Positions 50,322 through 59,620 of a DNA stretch of 64,000 nucleotides are shown piece after piece. Source of the stretch: Methylotenera versatilis 301 (GTDB lineage Bacteria > Pseudomonadota > Gammaproteobacteria > Burkholderiales > Methylophilaceae); the NCBI RefSeq assembly GCF_000093025.1, contig NC_014207.1:682001-746000 (forward strand). Direction: 5' to 3'. Below the pieces are notes generated by a model that was not told where the DNA came from, ran no database searches, and was given only the letters and a program-made list of their open reading frames with translations. Within the stretch, counting starts at the first letter, position 1. Each line of letters starts with the position of its first letter. Position numbers and translations under genes: made by a program.

Positions 50322-50990
50322 CTAAGAATTTGCCAGTTTTTCTAACGTGCTGCGCTCAATAATTTCTAGTTGTCCTCGACCTAATGATACGGCACCTTTT
50401 TGCTCTAGACGCTTTAACTGGCGGCTTACAACCTCACGTGCTGTGCCCAGTTCATCAGCAATTTGTTGATGAGTTCGTGTGATTTGGGGTGATTTAACAT
50501 CTAGTAATACTTTTGCCAATCTTGCATCTAGACTATGAAAAGCCACTTCATCTAATAGCACGATCAGGTCGCTTATCAATGCACCGTAATTTGTCATGAC
50601 AAATTTTCTGAAAGTTGCAGAGTCGATCATTAATTGATGGAATGCTGCGGCAGGAATGAGTGCGTCACGAATCGGTTCTTCCACTATGGTCGAGGCTGGA
50701 TAGTCACTATTACCTAACAGGCAGGTCGTAGTGATGACACAGGTTTCACCTGCCGCTACCCTATAAAGTAGAATTTCACGACCGCCAGTCGACATCTTAT
50801 ATACACGTGATTTGCCTGCTAAGCGCATCACATAAGCCCCACAGGGTGTGCCTTCACGGTAGCCAATCGTGCCAATTGGTGCTTCGACAATACGCACATA
50901 CTTTGCAAGTAAATCTTTGGCATGTAGATCTAAATCACTAAGTTCTGGAAATAGTGATAACCAAGATATGTTGTCATAAGTATTTTGCAT
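50322..50990 (-). CDS. Crp/Fnr-family transcriptional regulator
   Basis: 222 residues. N-terminal cyclic-nucleotide-binding-like beta-roll (about 20-140; AGETCVITTTCLLG), long dimer helix, and a C-terminal winged helix (about 155-220; TRTHQQIADELGTAREVVSRQLKRLEQKG). It lacks the FNR cysteine cluster and the full cAMP-contact motif of CRP, so the effector is unknown. Monocistronic or with the short frame downstream. Confidence 0.9.
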   Translation of the reverse strand: MQNTYDNISWLSLFPELSDLDLHAKDLLAKYVRIVEAPIGTIGYREGTPCGAYVMRLAGKSRVYKMSTGGREILLYRVAAGETCVITTTCLLGNSDYPASTIVEEPIRDALIPAAAFHQLMIDSATFRKFVMTNYGALISDLIVLLDEVAFHSLDARLAKVLLDVKSPQITRTHQQIADELGTAREVVSRQLKRLEQKGAVSLGRGQLEIIERSTLEKLANS

Positions 50991-51062
50991 TATGTCATCT
51001 TTCTATAAACATCATTCCGGTAGGGAGCGCTTCACAGTTCATACATCTATTGAATTATCAGT

Positions 51063-52538
51063 TTAATGAGAGCTGATTAAGCGTTTAATGAGCGCTAAAC
51101 CAAAACCAACTCCAAAGCCACTTGTGTCGGTGCTTACTGCGCCCAGTCCACCTTCATTACTTGCGGAGGACAAATCCGTATGCAGCCAAGCCACGTCATT
51201 CTCTATAAATCTTCCTAAAAAGCGTGCTGCATGAATATGATCCGCATCGCCATCGATTGTGCATTGCATAATGTCAGCAATATCGCTATCCAAGTCAGTT
51301 TCATAATCGTCATCATATGGGAAAGCGACAATGCGCTCACCAGCAACCTTGCCAGCCTGAATAGCTTCGTTAGCAAGTTCAGCGCGATTGGCAATAACGC
51401 CGCTCATGCGGGTGCCAAGTGCCGATATCATGGTACCTGTCAGTGTTGCGAAATCAATAATAGCATCTGGAAGCTGACCATTCTCATTAACGCGACTCGC
51501 TAACGTCAAAGTGTCAGCCAACACCATACGGCCTTCAGCATCAGTATGAACTATTTCTATAGTCATACCATTAAGCGCAGTTACTACATCATTTTGCTTG
51601 TAAGAAAGTGGGCCAATATGGTTTTGTGAGATGGCAAGCCAGCAATCTAGCCTCACTGGTAGTTGCAGCTGTGTGGCAGCAAGCAAAATACCTAAGGCTA
51701 CTGCACTGCCATTCATGTCTTCATGCATGCCTTGCATGTATTTTGCAGGTTTTAGATTATGCCCACCTGTATCAAAACAAATACCTTTACCCACTAGAGC
51801 AATATTCTTTTTAGCATCTATTGGCAGATAGGTTAAATGCACAATAGCAGCATCTTGCGGATTACTGCCCTGACCTACTGAGTAGAATGCGCCTGCGCCC
51901 ATTTCTTTCAGCTTAGCCATATCAAACTCTTCATGTTTCCAGCTAAACTCTTTGGCTAATGTTGCTATTTTCTCACGATAAATTGTAGGCGTGAGCTCAT
52001 TAGGAGGTGTAATCGTGAGTTCTCGGCATAGCGTATTCCCAGCTACACGAGCATTCACGTAGGCATAATCATGCTGGGCTGCATAACCATGTATGCTGAT
52101 ATTTTCTAAAGCTTTAAACTTGTCATCTTTTTTTCGATTGGGTAGTTTGGCGGCATTGACTGTTGCCACGTAATAAGCAGCACAAGCATTTGATTCACGA
52201 GTGGCTTCATCGCCAAAAACGAAAATGGCAAGTTCTAAAGGCTGTTCATCTAATAATGGTGCTATTGCTTTACGAAGCAAGGTATGGCGTTGAAACGTAT
52301 TCAATTTTTCTTCTAAAACCACAAAGCTTGCGATACCGCCATTAGGTAAGTCTGTTGTTAATGGTGTTTTGTATAAATCTTTGTATTCGCTATGAGTGCG
52401 CTTCAGTTTTGTGTGCAAGATTCCGCTATAAGGAATATTTTCGGCTTCATTTTCAGCTAGGACAAAAAGCATGTGTTTATACGAAGTTAGTGTATTTTCA
52501 CTACTAATTTGCGAAAATTGAGCTAATTTTAACGACAT
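51063..52538 (-). CDS. M17-family leucyl aminopeptidase
   Basis: 491 residues. Two-zinc aminopeptidase: VGKGICFDTGGHNLKPAKYMQGMHEDMNG carries two of the metal-binding aspartates and the catalytic lysine, and HTDAEGRMVLADTL has the other ligands; the usual N of NTDAEGR is H here. The N-terminal domain (1-170) is divergent from PepA. It probably trims peptides in the cytoplasm. It lies upstream of the Crp-like gene with a 72-nt gap, and is divergent from aceE. Confidence 0.9.
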   Translation of the reverse strand: MSLKLAQFSQISSENTLTSYKHMLFVLAENEAENIPYSGILHTKLKRTHSEYKDLYKTPLTTDLPNGGIASFVVLEEKLNTFQRHTLLRKAIAPLLDEQPLELAIFVFGDEATRESNACAAYYVATVNAAKLPNRKKDDKFKALENISIHGYAAQHDYAYVNARVAGNTLCRELTITPPNELTPTIYREKIATLAKEFSWKHEEFDMAKLKEMGAGAFYSVGQGSNPQDAAIVHLTYLPIDAKKNIALVGKGICFDTGGHNLKPAKYMQGMHEDMNGSAVALGILLAATQLQLPVRLDCWLAISQNHIGPLSYKQNDVVTALNGMTIEIVHTDAEGRMVLADTLTLASRVNENGQLPDAIIDFATLTGTMISALGTRMSGVIANRAELANEAIQAGKVAGERIVAFPYDDDYETDLDSDIADIMQCTIDGDADHIHAARFLGRFIENDVAWLHTDLSSASNEGGLGAVSTDTSGFGVGFGLALIKRLISSH

Positions 52539-52684
52539 TTATTTTCCTCTAACTCTTATATGATATGTAAGACAATCGTAGCAAATGTCAATATTTCACG
52601 GGCAATTGAGCACGGTTTAACTTGACCAGAAAGCCTAAAAAAGCCACACTATAGCCTCAAAATTAATTTTTAAGGTAAGTTCAT

Positions 52685-52721
52685 CGATTAGAATATTCTA
52701 ATCGCCTAGAACAATCTAATC
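52685..52721. promoter_or_regulatory. Palindromic operator candidate upstream of aceE
   Basis: CGATTAGAAT is followed directly by ATTCTAATCG, a perfect 20-bp palindrome at 52685-52704, and the half-site TCTAATC occurs again at 52715-52721, 18 bases (under two helical turns) from the first. It lies about 100 nt before the aceE ATG. The spacing suggests a dimeric repressor or activator; its identity is unknown. Confidence 0.65.
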
Positions 52722-52803
52722 ACGTTTAGTTGCTTTGGCGTTTTGTATATTTGTTTTCTACAAATTATACGCGCAGCAACCACAACACGGAGAAATCTCA
52801 CGC

Positions 52804-55488
52804 ATGGCAACGAATCAAAACGCTACTATTCAAGACAAGGGCTTAACTGAAACTGACCCGCTAGAAACGCAGGAATGGCTAGATGCACTCACTGCAGTCA
52901 TTGAAAACGAAGGTACAGAGCGCGCTCACTTTTTGCTTGAAGCAATGATTGATAAAGCGCGCCGTTCAGGCAGTAATTTACCCTATAAAGCAACAACCGC
53001 TTACGTTAATACCATCCCAACGCATTTACAATCTAAATTGCCAGGTGATCCGGAAATGGAGCGCCGAGTACGTGCGCTAGTTCGCTGGAATGCGATTATG
53101 ACCGTATTACGCGCGAACGAAAAGTCGCCAGGTGTAGGCGGGCATATTGCTAGCTTCCAGTCAGCGGCTACCTTGTATGACATTGGGTTCAATCACTTTT
53201 TCCGTGCGCCAAATGGAAATTTTGGTGGTGATTGCGTTTACTTTCAAGGCCACTCTTCACCGGGAGTGTATGCGCGTGCTTTCTTAGAAGGTCGCTTTAC
53301 AGAGGAGCAAATGGATAATTTCCGCCAAGAAACTTGCGGTAATGGTCTATCTAGCTATCCGCACCCTTGGTTGATGCCGGACTTCTGGCAGTTTCCAACG
53401 GTTTCAATGGGTTTAGGCCCTTTGGCAGGTATTTATCAAGCGCGCTTTTTAAAATACATGCATAACCGCGGCATTGCAGATACTAGCGATCGTAAAGTTT
53501 GGGTGTTCTGTGGTGATGGTGAAATGGATGAGCCTGAGTCACAAGGTGCAATTTCACTGGCAGCGCGTGAAGGCTTAGATAACCTTATTTTTGTGATTAA
53601 TTGTAACTTGCAACGCCTTGATGGACCTGTACGTGGCAATGGCAAAATCATTCAAGAGCTTGAGTCTAACTTCCGCGGTGCGGGTTGGAATGCATTGAAA
53701 GTGGTGTGGGGGTCATATTGGGATCCATTGCTAGCCATGGATAAAGATGGCTTGCTGAAAAAACGCATGGAAGAGTGCGTGGATGGTGAATATCAGAACT
53801 TTAAACAAAAAGGTGGCGCGTATACGCGTGAACACTTCTTTGGCAAATATCCTGAGCTTAAAGAGATGGTTGCGGCCATGTCTGATGCTGATATTTGGCG
53901 CTTAAACCGTGGTGGTCATGATCCGCACAAAGTGTATGCCGCGTACCATTCAGCGGTAAACCATAAAGGTCAACCGACTGTGATTCTAGCCAAAACTGTT
54001 AAAGGTTACGGCATGGGCGATGCGGGTGAAGGTCAAAATACGACGCATCAACAGAAAAGCATGGATATTGAGTCACTCAAAAAATTCCGTGACCGCTTTG
54101 ACTTGCAATTGACAGATGAACAGGTTGAAAACCTATCATTCTACAAACCAGCAGATGACAGCCCAGAAATGCAATACTTGGCTGAGCGTCGTAATGCGAT
54201 GGGTGGCTTTGTACCACAACGTCGTCGCAAAGGTAACGAGCTTAAAGTGCCTGAACTCTCTGCATTTGAGAATATGCTAGCAGCGACAGGTGAACGTGAA
54301 ATTTCAACCACTATGGCGTTCGTGCGTATTCTTTCAACCTTGGTACGCGATAAAGAAATCGGTAAATATGTCGTGCCTATCGTGCCAGATGAAGCACGTA
54401 CTTTTGGTATGGAAGGTATGTTCCGTCAATTAGGTATTTACTCTTCTGTTGGTCAGTTGTACGAACCACAAGATTCTGACCAAGTGATGTACTACAAAGA
54501 ATCAAAAACTGGTCAGATTTTAGAAGAAGGTATTAACGAAGCAGGTTCATTCGCCAGCTGGTTAGCGGCAGCGACTTCATATAGCGTCACGGGCACGCAA
54601 ATGATTCCGTTCTACATCTATTACTCAATGTTTGGCTTCCAACGTATTGGCGACTTTGCATGGGCGGCTGGTGATAGTCGTGCGCGTGGCTTCTTACTCG
54701 GTGCAACGGCTGGTCGTACCACATTGAACGGCGAAGGTTTGCAGCACGAAGATGGTCATAGCCACTTGATGTCAGCAACGATTCCAAACTGTGTATCTTA
54801 CGACCCAACATTTGCTTATGAATTGGCCGTGATTATTCAAGAAGGTTTACGCCGTATGGTGCAAAATCAAGAAGATGTGTATTACTACATCACCTTGATG
54901 AATGAAAACTACACGCATCCTGAAATGCCAAAAGATTCTGCTGAAGGTATCTTAAAAGGTATGTACAGCTTTAGTAAGTCAAAAGCTAAGGGTCCTAAGG
55001 TGCAATTGATGGGTTCTGGCGTGATCTTGCGCGAAGTAATTGCTGCGGGTGAGTTGCTAGAAAAAGACTGGGGCGTATCAGCTGATGTTTGGAGTGTAAC
55101 TAGCTTTACCGAGTTGCGTCGTGAGGGCATTGATGCAGAACGTCAAAACATGTTGAATCCAGAGGCCAAGCCAAGACTCAGCTATGTAGCTCAGTGCTTA
55201 CAAAAAACTGAAGGTCCAGTGATTGCATCAACTGACTATATGCGCTCATTTGCAGATCAAATTCAAAATTTTGTACCGCAACGATTTGTGGCATTAGGTA
55301 CCGATGGCTACGGCCGTTCAGACAGCCGTGAAGCATTACGTAGCTTCTTTGAAGTTGATAGATATTACGTAGTGTTGGCTGCGCTCAAAGCGCTGGCAGA
55401 TGATGGTAAATTGCCTGCAAGCAAGGCGGCTGAAGCGATTAAAAAATATAAGTTAGATGCTAATAAGCCTAACCCAACGACAGTTTAA
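52804..55488 (+). CDS. aceE: Pyruvate dehydrogenase E1 component (homodimeric)
   Basis: 894 residues from ATG 52804 with GGAGA ten bases upstream; a longer upstream frame has no start support. Decarboxylates pyruvate with ThDP and passes the acetyl group to E2. N-terminal regulatory region, GHIASFQSAATLYDIGFNHFF, ThDP/Mg motif GDGEMDEPESQGAI with NCNLQRLDGPVRGNGKI, and the C-terminal transketolase-like domain (GTDGYGRSDSREALR). Full E. coli-type length. First gene of aceE-aceF. Confidence 0.97.
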   Translation: MATNQNATIQDKGLTETDPLETQEWLDALTAVIENEGTERAHFLLEAMIDKARRSGSNLPYKATTAYVNTIPTHLQSKLPGDPEMERRVRALVRWNAIMTVLRANEKSPGVGGHIASFQSAATLYDIGFNHFFRAPNGNFGGDCVYFQGHSSPGVYARAFLEGRFTEEQMDNFRQETCGNGLSSYPHPWLMPDFWQFPTVSMGLGPLAGIYQARFLKYMHNRGIADTSDRKVWVFCGDGEMDEPESQGAISLAAREGLDNLIFVINCNLQRLDGPVRGNGKIIQELESNFRGAGWNALKVVWGSYWDPLLAMDKDGLLKKRMEECVDGEYQNFKQKGGAYTREHFFGKYPELKEMVAAMSDADIWRLNRGGHDPHKVYAAYHSAVNHKGQPTVILAKTVKGYGMGDAGEGQNTTHQQKSMDIESLKKFRDRFDLQLTDEQVENLSFYKPADDSPEMQYLAERRNAMGGFVPQRRRKGNELKVPELSAFENMLAATGEREISTTMAFVRILSTLVRDKEIGKYVVPIVPDEARTFGMEGMFRQLGIYSSVGQLYEPQDSDQVMYYKESKTGQILEEGINEAGSFASWLAAATSYSVTGTQMIPFYIYYSMFGFQRIGDFAWAAGDSRARGFLLGATAGRTTLNGEGLQHEDGHSHLMSATIPNCVSYDPTFAYELAVIIQEGLRRMVQNQEDVYYYITLMNENYTHPEMPKDSAEGILKGMYSFSKSKAKGPKVQLMGSGVILREVIAAGELLEKDWGVSADVWSVTSFTELRREGIDAERQNMLNPEAKPRLSYVAQCLQKTEGPVIASTDYMRSFADQIQNFVPQRFVALGTDGYGRSDSREALRSFFEVDRYYVVLAALKALADDGKLPASKAAEAIKKYKLDANKPNPTTV

Positions 55489-55500
55489 GGACACGCAGAC

Positions 55501-56823
55501 ATGGCAATTCAAGACATACTTGTCCCCGACATCGGCAATTTTGATAGTGTTGATGTTATTGAAATATTAGTTAAAGTGGGTGACACAGTCGCTAAAGAAG
55601 ATTCACTTATGACGGTTGAATCTGACAAAGCTTCTATGGATATTCCTTCACCTTTTGCCGGTGTGGTAAAAGAGTTAAAAATGAAAGTTGGCGACAAAGC
55701 CGCTCAAGGTGGTTTGATTTTAACGATGGACGTAAGTGACGCAGCGGCTGCTCCAGTTGAAGAGGTGAAGGCAGCCGCACCGCAACCAGCTGCTGCAGTG
55801 GCAATTCCAGAGCCTAGTCGTCCAGCGCCAGAGCCACCAAAAACCATTGCACCAGCTCAACAGCCTGTGCCAGTTGGTGCTAGCGCAGTCGTTGATGCAG
55901 GCAAGCTATCGCATGCCAGCCCATCAGTACGTAAGTTTGCACGTGAGTTAGGTGTTAACTTAGCTTTTGTAAAAGGTAGTGCGCCTAAAAACCGTATTGT
56001 ACAAGCCGATGTACAGTCTTATGTAAAAGGCGAATTGGCTAAACCGCGTACAGAAAATATGGGCGCAGGCGTCAGCGGCTTTGCGGCTTTACCTATGCCA
56101 GTAATTGATTTCAGCCAATTTGGTGCTATTGAGAATAAACCACTTTCACGCATTAAAAAATTATCAGGCGCAAACTTACATCGTAACTGGGTGACGGCTC
56201 CGCATGTTACGCAATTTGATGAAGCTGATATTACTGATTTGGAAGACTTTAGAAAGTCTATGCAAGCCGATGCCGAGAAACGTGGCGTTAAACTCACTAT
56301 GTTGGCCTTTTTGATTAAAGCCTCTGTGAATGCGCTTAAAGCTTACCCAAACTTTAACTCATCACTTTCACCTGATGGCGATAGCTTAATCTTAAAAAGT
56401 TATTTCAACATTGGCTTCGCTTGCGACACGCCAGATGGCTTGGTAGTGCCAGTGGTCAAAGATGTTCAGCAAAAAGACGTACTGGATATTGCCCGTGATT
56501 TAGGCGAACTTTCAACCAAAGCGCGTGAACGCAAGCTTAAGGTAGAAGAAATGCAAGGTGGCTGCTTCACTATTTCAAGCTTAGGTGGTATTGGCGGTAC
56601 GATGTTCACGCCTATCATTAACTGCCCTGAAGTGGCAATTTTAGGTGTATCACGCTCAAGTATGCAGCCAGTGTATGACCCTAAAACTAAAGCTTTTGAG
56701 CCACGTTTAATGTTGCCTATGTCACTATCTTACGACCACCGTGTGGTTGATGGAGCTGATGGTGCTCGCTTCACAAGCCATATGCGCATGATGTTGAGTG
56801 ATGTGCGTAGGTTGTTGCTGTAA
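55501..56823 (+). CDS. aceF: Dihydrolipoyllysine acetyltransferase (PDH E2)
   Basis: 440 residues. A single lipoyl domain with lipoylated K43 in ESDKASMDIP, an Ala/Pro-rich hinge (about 80-125), the E1/E3-binding domain (about 137-175, SPSVRKFARELGVNLAFVKG), and a catalytic acyltransferase core ending in SLSYDHRVVDGADGARF, with the catalytic His and Asp. Starts 12 nt after aceE. The E3 gene (lpdA), often next in related bacteria, is absent here: a terminator follows aceF directly. Confidence 0.96.
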   Translation: MAIQDILVPDIGNFDSVDVIEILVKVGDTVAKEDSLMTVESDKASMDIPSPFAGVVKELKMKVGDKAAQGGLILTMDVSDAAAAPVEEVKAAAPQPAAAVAIPEPSRPAPEPPKTIAPAQQPVPVGASAVVDAGKLSHASPSVRKFARELGVNLAFVKGSAPKNRIVQADVQSYVKGELAKPRTENMGAGVSGFAALPMPVIDFSQFGAIENKPLSRIKKLSGANLHRNWVTAPHVTQFDEADITDLEDFRKSMQADAEKRGVKLTMLAFLIKASVNALKAYPNFNSSLSPDGDSLILKSYFNIGFACDTPDGLVVPVVKDVQQKDVLDIARDLGELSTKARERKLKVEEMQGGCFTISSLGGIGGTMFTPIINCPEVAILGVSRSSMQPVYDPKTKAFEPRLMLPMSLSYDHRVVDGADGARFTSHMRMMLSDVRRLLL

Positions 56824-56837
56824 TAGATTAAACATGT

Positions 56838-56863
56838 AAAAGGGCGCAAATTGCGCCCTTTTT
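56838..56863 (+). terminator. Terminator after aceF
   Basis: AAAAGGGCGCAA and TTGCGCCCTTTTT form a long stem with a minimal loop and T run, 15 nt after the aceF stop. It is nearly symmetrical and can also serve the converging SDR gene. Confidence 0.9.
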
Positions 56864-56920
56864 ATTTTATAGCTTAATGTTAACTAGTCTATGAATCTTA
56901 AAATTAAAATAGTTGTAGAT

Positions 56921-57673
56921 CTAGCGTAAGCCACCTGTCACATGTAGTGTTTCGCCTGTCACATAAGCTGCATCATTGGAGGCTAAAAATGCCACTACTG
57001 ATGCAATTTCATCTACCGTGCCAATGCGCTGCATAGGCGTAACAGACTCAATCCAATGACGCATATCACCTTCATGAAAGCCAGCCGTCACTACACCTTC
57101 AGTCGCAATCATGCCAGGATTTACTGCATTAACGCGAATATTCCGCACCGCTAACTCTTTGGATAGCACCATTGTTATAGCATCTACTGCACCTTTTGTA
57201 GCTGTATATACGGCGCTGTTTGGTGGGGTAATGGTTGATACTCCCGAGCTGATATTCACAATACTGCCACCTTTTTCACTGAATGCACGCACCGCTTCTT
57301 GTGAAACAAGTAGTAAGCCTAATACGTTAAGGTTAAATTGCTTGTGGAAGTGTTCTGGCGTGATGGCGTCAAGCGGACTAAACTCATACACGCCAGCGTT
57401 ATTAACTAGAATATCAATCGCACCTAGTGATACTTTAGTTTCATCGATGACACTTTTAATTTCTTCTGGATTTGAAAGATTGCCATATACAGCAATTGCT
57501 TTGCCGCCTTTACTAACAATCTCTGTTACTACGCGGTCAGCACCTTCTTTGCTGCTGTTGTAGTTGACAGCAACTAATGCACCTTCATCAGCCAACCGCA
57601 GTGCTATGGCGGCGCCAATCCCTTTAGATGCACCAGTCACCAGTGCGACTTTACCTGCTAGTCTTTTAGACAT
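56921..57673 (-). CDS. SDR-family oxidoreductase (FabG-like)
   Basis: 250 residues from ATG 57673, which has GGAGA ahead; 29 more in-frame codons upstream cross the operator and are not expected to be translated. Rossmann motif VTGASKGIGAAIALRLA at about residues 11-27, NNAGVYEF, catalytic Ser in NISSGVS, and YTATKGA with Tyr and Lys. It resembles 3-oxoacyl-ACP reductases, but position beside a dedicated ArsR-type regulator points to a stress- or substrate-induced reductase rather than fatty-acid synthesis. Substrate unknown. Confidence 0.87.
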   Translation of the reverse strand: MSKRLAGKVALVTGASKGIGAAIALRLADEGALVAVNYNSSKEGADRVVTEIVSKGGKAIAVYGNLSNPEEIKSVIDETKVSLGAIDILVNNAGVYEFSPLDAITPEHFHKQFNLNVLGLLLVSQEAVRAFSEKGGSIVNISSGVSTITPPNSAVYTATKGAVDAITMVLSKELAVRNIRVNAVNPGMIATEGVVTAGFHEGDMRHWIESVTPMQRIGTVDEIASVVAFLASNDAAYVTGETLHVTGGLR

Positions 57674-57757
57674 AATAATCTCCATTTCATGTGTATTTAA
57701 GTTTGAGTATCTAATTGCTATATTGCTGAATCTATTTTTGTGAACAAAATGTTTATT

Positions 57758-57784
57758 CAATAGTTCATTATTATAGAACTATTG
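57758..57784. promoter_or_regulatory. Operator shared by SDR and ArsR-type genes
   Basis: CAATAGTTC, nine bases, then GAACTATTG: a perfect 9-bp inverted repeat between the divergent genes. It covers the spacer and -10 of the SDR promoter and abuts the -35 of the regulator promoter, so a dimeric repressor bound here would shut both. Confidence 0.8.
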
Positions 57785-57795
57785 TACTATGTCAA
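57767..57795 (-). promoter_or_regulatory. Sigma-70 promoter of the SDR gene
   Basis: On the minus strand TTGACA (57795-57790), 17 nt, AATAAT (57772-57767). The -35 is a perfect consensus. It overlaps the regulator promoter on the other strand. Confidence 0.7.
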
Positions 57796-57810
57796 CACTT
57801 ACTGTATAAT
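57782..57810 (+). promoter_or_regulatory. Sigma-70 promoter of the ArsR-type gene, probably leaderless
   Basis: TTGTAC (57782-57787), 17 nt, TATAAT (57805-57810). The ATG begins only 7 nt past the -10, where transcription should start, and no ribosome site fits in between. This predicts a leaderless mRNA. Confidence 0.7.
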
Positions 57811-57816
57811 TCTTTT

Positions 57817-58131
57817 ATGGTTCAATTTGTTCATCCATCTACAGAAGACATTACCTTAGCAGGGCTGCTTGGTGCGCTAGCTGACCCAATGCGTCTGCGC
57901 ATTGTTAGTAGCATGCTTCAAAAAGATGGCTGCATGTCTTGCTCTGAGGCTGCACCTTGTCCCAATATGGCAAAATCCACTCTATCTCATCATTTCCGTA
58001 TCTTGCGTGAAGCGGGCATTATTCATACAGGTAAAGTTGGTGTGGAAAATCGTAACGTTTTACGTATTGACGATATCAATAGTCGTTTTCCTGGCTTGTT
58101 AGAACAAATTCTGAAATTTGGCGAGAATTAG
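57817..58131 (+). CDS. ArsR-family winged-helix regulator
   Basis: 104 residues. Winged helix LLGALADPMRLRIVSSML ... KSTLSHHFRILREAGIIHTGKVGVENRNVLR. Three cysteines in the recognition-domain segment GCMSCSEAAPC (about residues 40-50) could sense thiol stress, an electrophile or a metal. Divergent from the SDR gene with a shared operator, so it probably represses both genes. The ligand is unknown. Confidence 0.88.
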   Translation: MVQFVHPSTEDITLAGLLGALADPMRLRIVSSMLQKDGCMSCSEAAPCPNMAKSTLSHHFRILREAGIIHTGKVGVENRNVLRIDDINSRFPGLLEQILKFGEN

Positions 58132-58579
58132 TCACTGTTGCACTCTTATTGTGCAAAAAGATAGTCTGTGCGCTGGCTTAAGTTTTATTTAATTGTTTCA
58201 AATATGTTATTTGAAGCATATTTCTACAAAAAACTTTAAGTATGGCCAAACTTAATGAGCTAAAAAGTTTGAGTAAACTTTATTTAATCTAACTAGCTCT
58301 TATCACTACACAATCAATCCCATGGCTCCAAGCATGGCACTAAGTAAGCTCAACGCAGCTTTATAAAACAATAAAACCTCACGGAAAAATGCGCTTAATT
58401 CAGCGATTAAATGCGCAATCCATCTATAGAATTACACTTTATTACATATTTTAATCAGTGACTTGGTATACAAATTGCTAAATAAAATCATGTAATACAA
58501 GTTAAGAAGTACTGTTAATTTAATTTTTAAAAGGTTTTCACTTAAATATGTAATATTCAATTTGATATTGGAGTCCATC
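58132..58579. other. Intergenic region between the ArsR-type gene and the serine protease
   Basis: About 450 bases, AT-rich, with no gene I can support on either strand and no strong terminator after the regulator. The last 80 bases must hold the protease promoter. No repeat or mobile-element remnant stands out. Confidence 0.5.
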
Positions 58580-59590
58580 ATGACAAGACTAATGATTGCT
58601 TTACTTTATATGTGTGCCACGACTTACAGTTGGGCAATGCCAATGGATGAGTTGGTGCAAGATATTAGTCAGCATGTTGTGAAAATTCAAGTTGGATTAG
58701 CTAATGGTGGCTACGGATTAGGTTCTGGTGTTGTGATAGCCAAAGACCAAGTCGTGACTAATTGTCATGTAGTTGCAAGCGCAGTCTCAGTGACGATTAA
58801 TGCAAAAGGTGAGAATTACGCTGCGAGTGCCCTCAAGCCAGATTGGCACCATGATTTATGCATTCTAAAAGTTGAAGGTCTCAATCTACCAGTTGCCAAT
58901 ATCGGCTCAAGTCAAAATCTTAAATACGAGCAACCAGTTTACTCTGTTGGTTTTGCAGGTTTTTCTCCTCGGCCTAATGCTACATCTGGCTATGTCAAAG
59001 GCTTGTATCCTATGGATGACAGTGTGGTGGTGAGGGCAAGTAATACTTTCAGACTAGGCGATAGCGGGGGCGGTGTGTTTGACGAGTCTGGTAATTTAGT
59101 GGCTATTATCACTGTGAAAAGCCCAGGACATAATGCCTTTTATTACAACATGTCTGTTGAGTGGGTGAAGCATTTACTTAATCAGCCAGAGCAAAGCATT
59201 GTAAGTGCAAGTGAGTTACCTTTTTGGGCGGAATCAGAAGAGAAGTGGCCGTTCTTTATGCGTATTGTTCAGCCATTAAAAACTGAAAATTGGGAGATGC
59301 TCAATAAAATAGCTGTAGCGTGGTATGCAAAAGAACCTAATACAACGGAGGCCTTATTTTACCGAGCTATTGCGGAATATAGCTTGAAAAATGAAGCCAA
59401 GGCAGAGCAACATTTCAGCCAAGTTGTTGCAAAGAATGGCAATAACAGTAGCGCGATGTATTACTTGGGATTAATCGCTGAGAATACTGGTAAGCACATG
59501 GAAGCATTGAACTTGGTTGCCGCGTTGGATAATTTGGATCAAATAACTGCTGGCGAGTTAAAGGTGGCGATGGGCATAGCTGAAAATTGA
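58580..59590 (+). CDS. Exported trypsin-like serine protease with C-terminal TPR-like region
   Basis: 336 residues from ATG 58580 with GGAG six bases upstream. Signal peptide to about residue 20 (MTRLMIALLYMCATTYSWA), then an S1C/trypsin-like domain: His in VTNCHVVAS, Asp in WHHDLCIL, Ser in RLGDSGGGVFD. After about residue 200 there is no PDZ domain but a helical TPR-like tail (ALFYRAIAEYSLKNEAKAEQHFSQVV; SSAMYYLGLIAENTGKHMEAL). That combination differs from DegP/DegS. The target is unknown; it should act in the periplasm. Confidence 0.85.
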   Translation: MTRLMIALLYMCATTYSWAMPMDELVQDISQHVVKIQVGLANGGYGLGSGVVIAKDQVVTNCHVVASAVSVTINAKGENYAASALKPDWHHDLCILKVEGLNLPVANIGSSQNLKYEQPVYSVGFAGFSPRPNATSGYVKGLYPMDDSVVVRASNTFRLGDSGGGVFDESGNLVAIITVKSPGHNAFYYNMSVEWVKHLLNQPEQSIVSASELPFWAESEEKWPFFMRIVQPLKTENWEMLNKIAVAWYAKEPNTTEALFYRAIAEYSLKNEAKAEQHFSQVVAKNGNNSSAMYYLGLIAENTGKHMEALNLVAALDNLDQITAGELKVAMGIAEN

Positions 59591-59620
59591 ACAGTTAAGT
59601 CGTTATCTTCATCTCTATAT

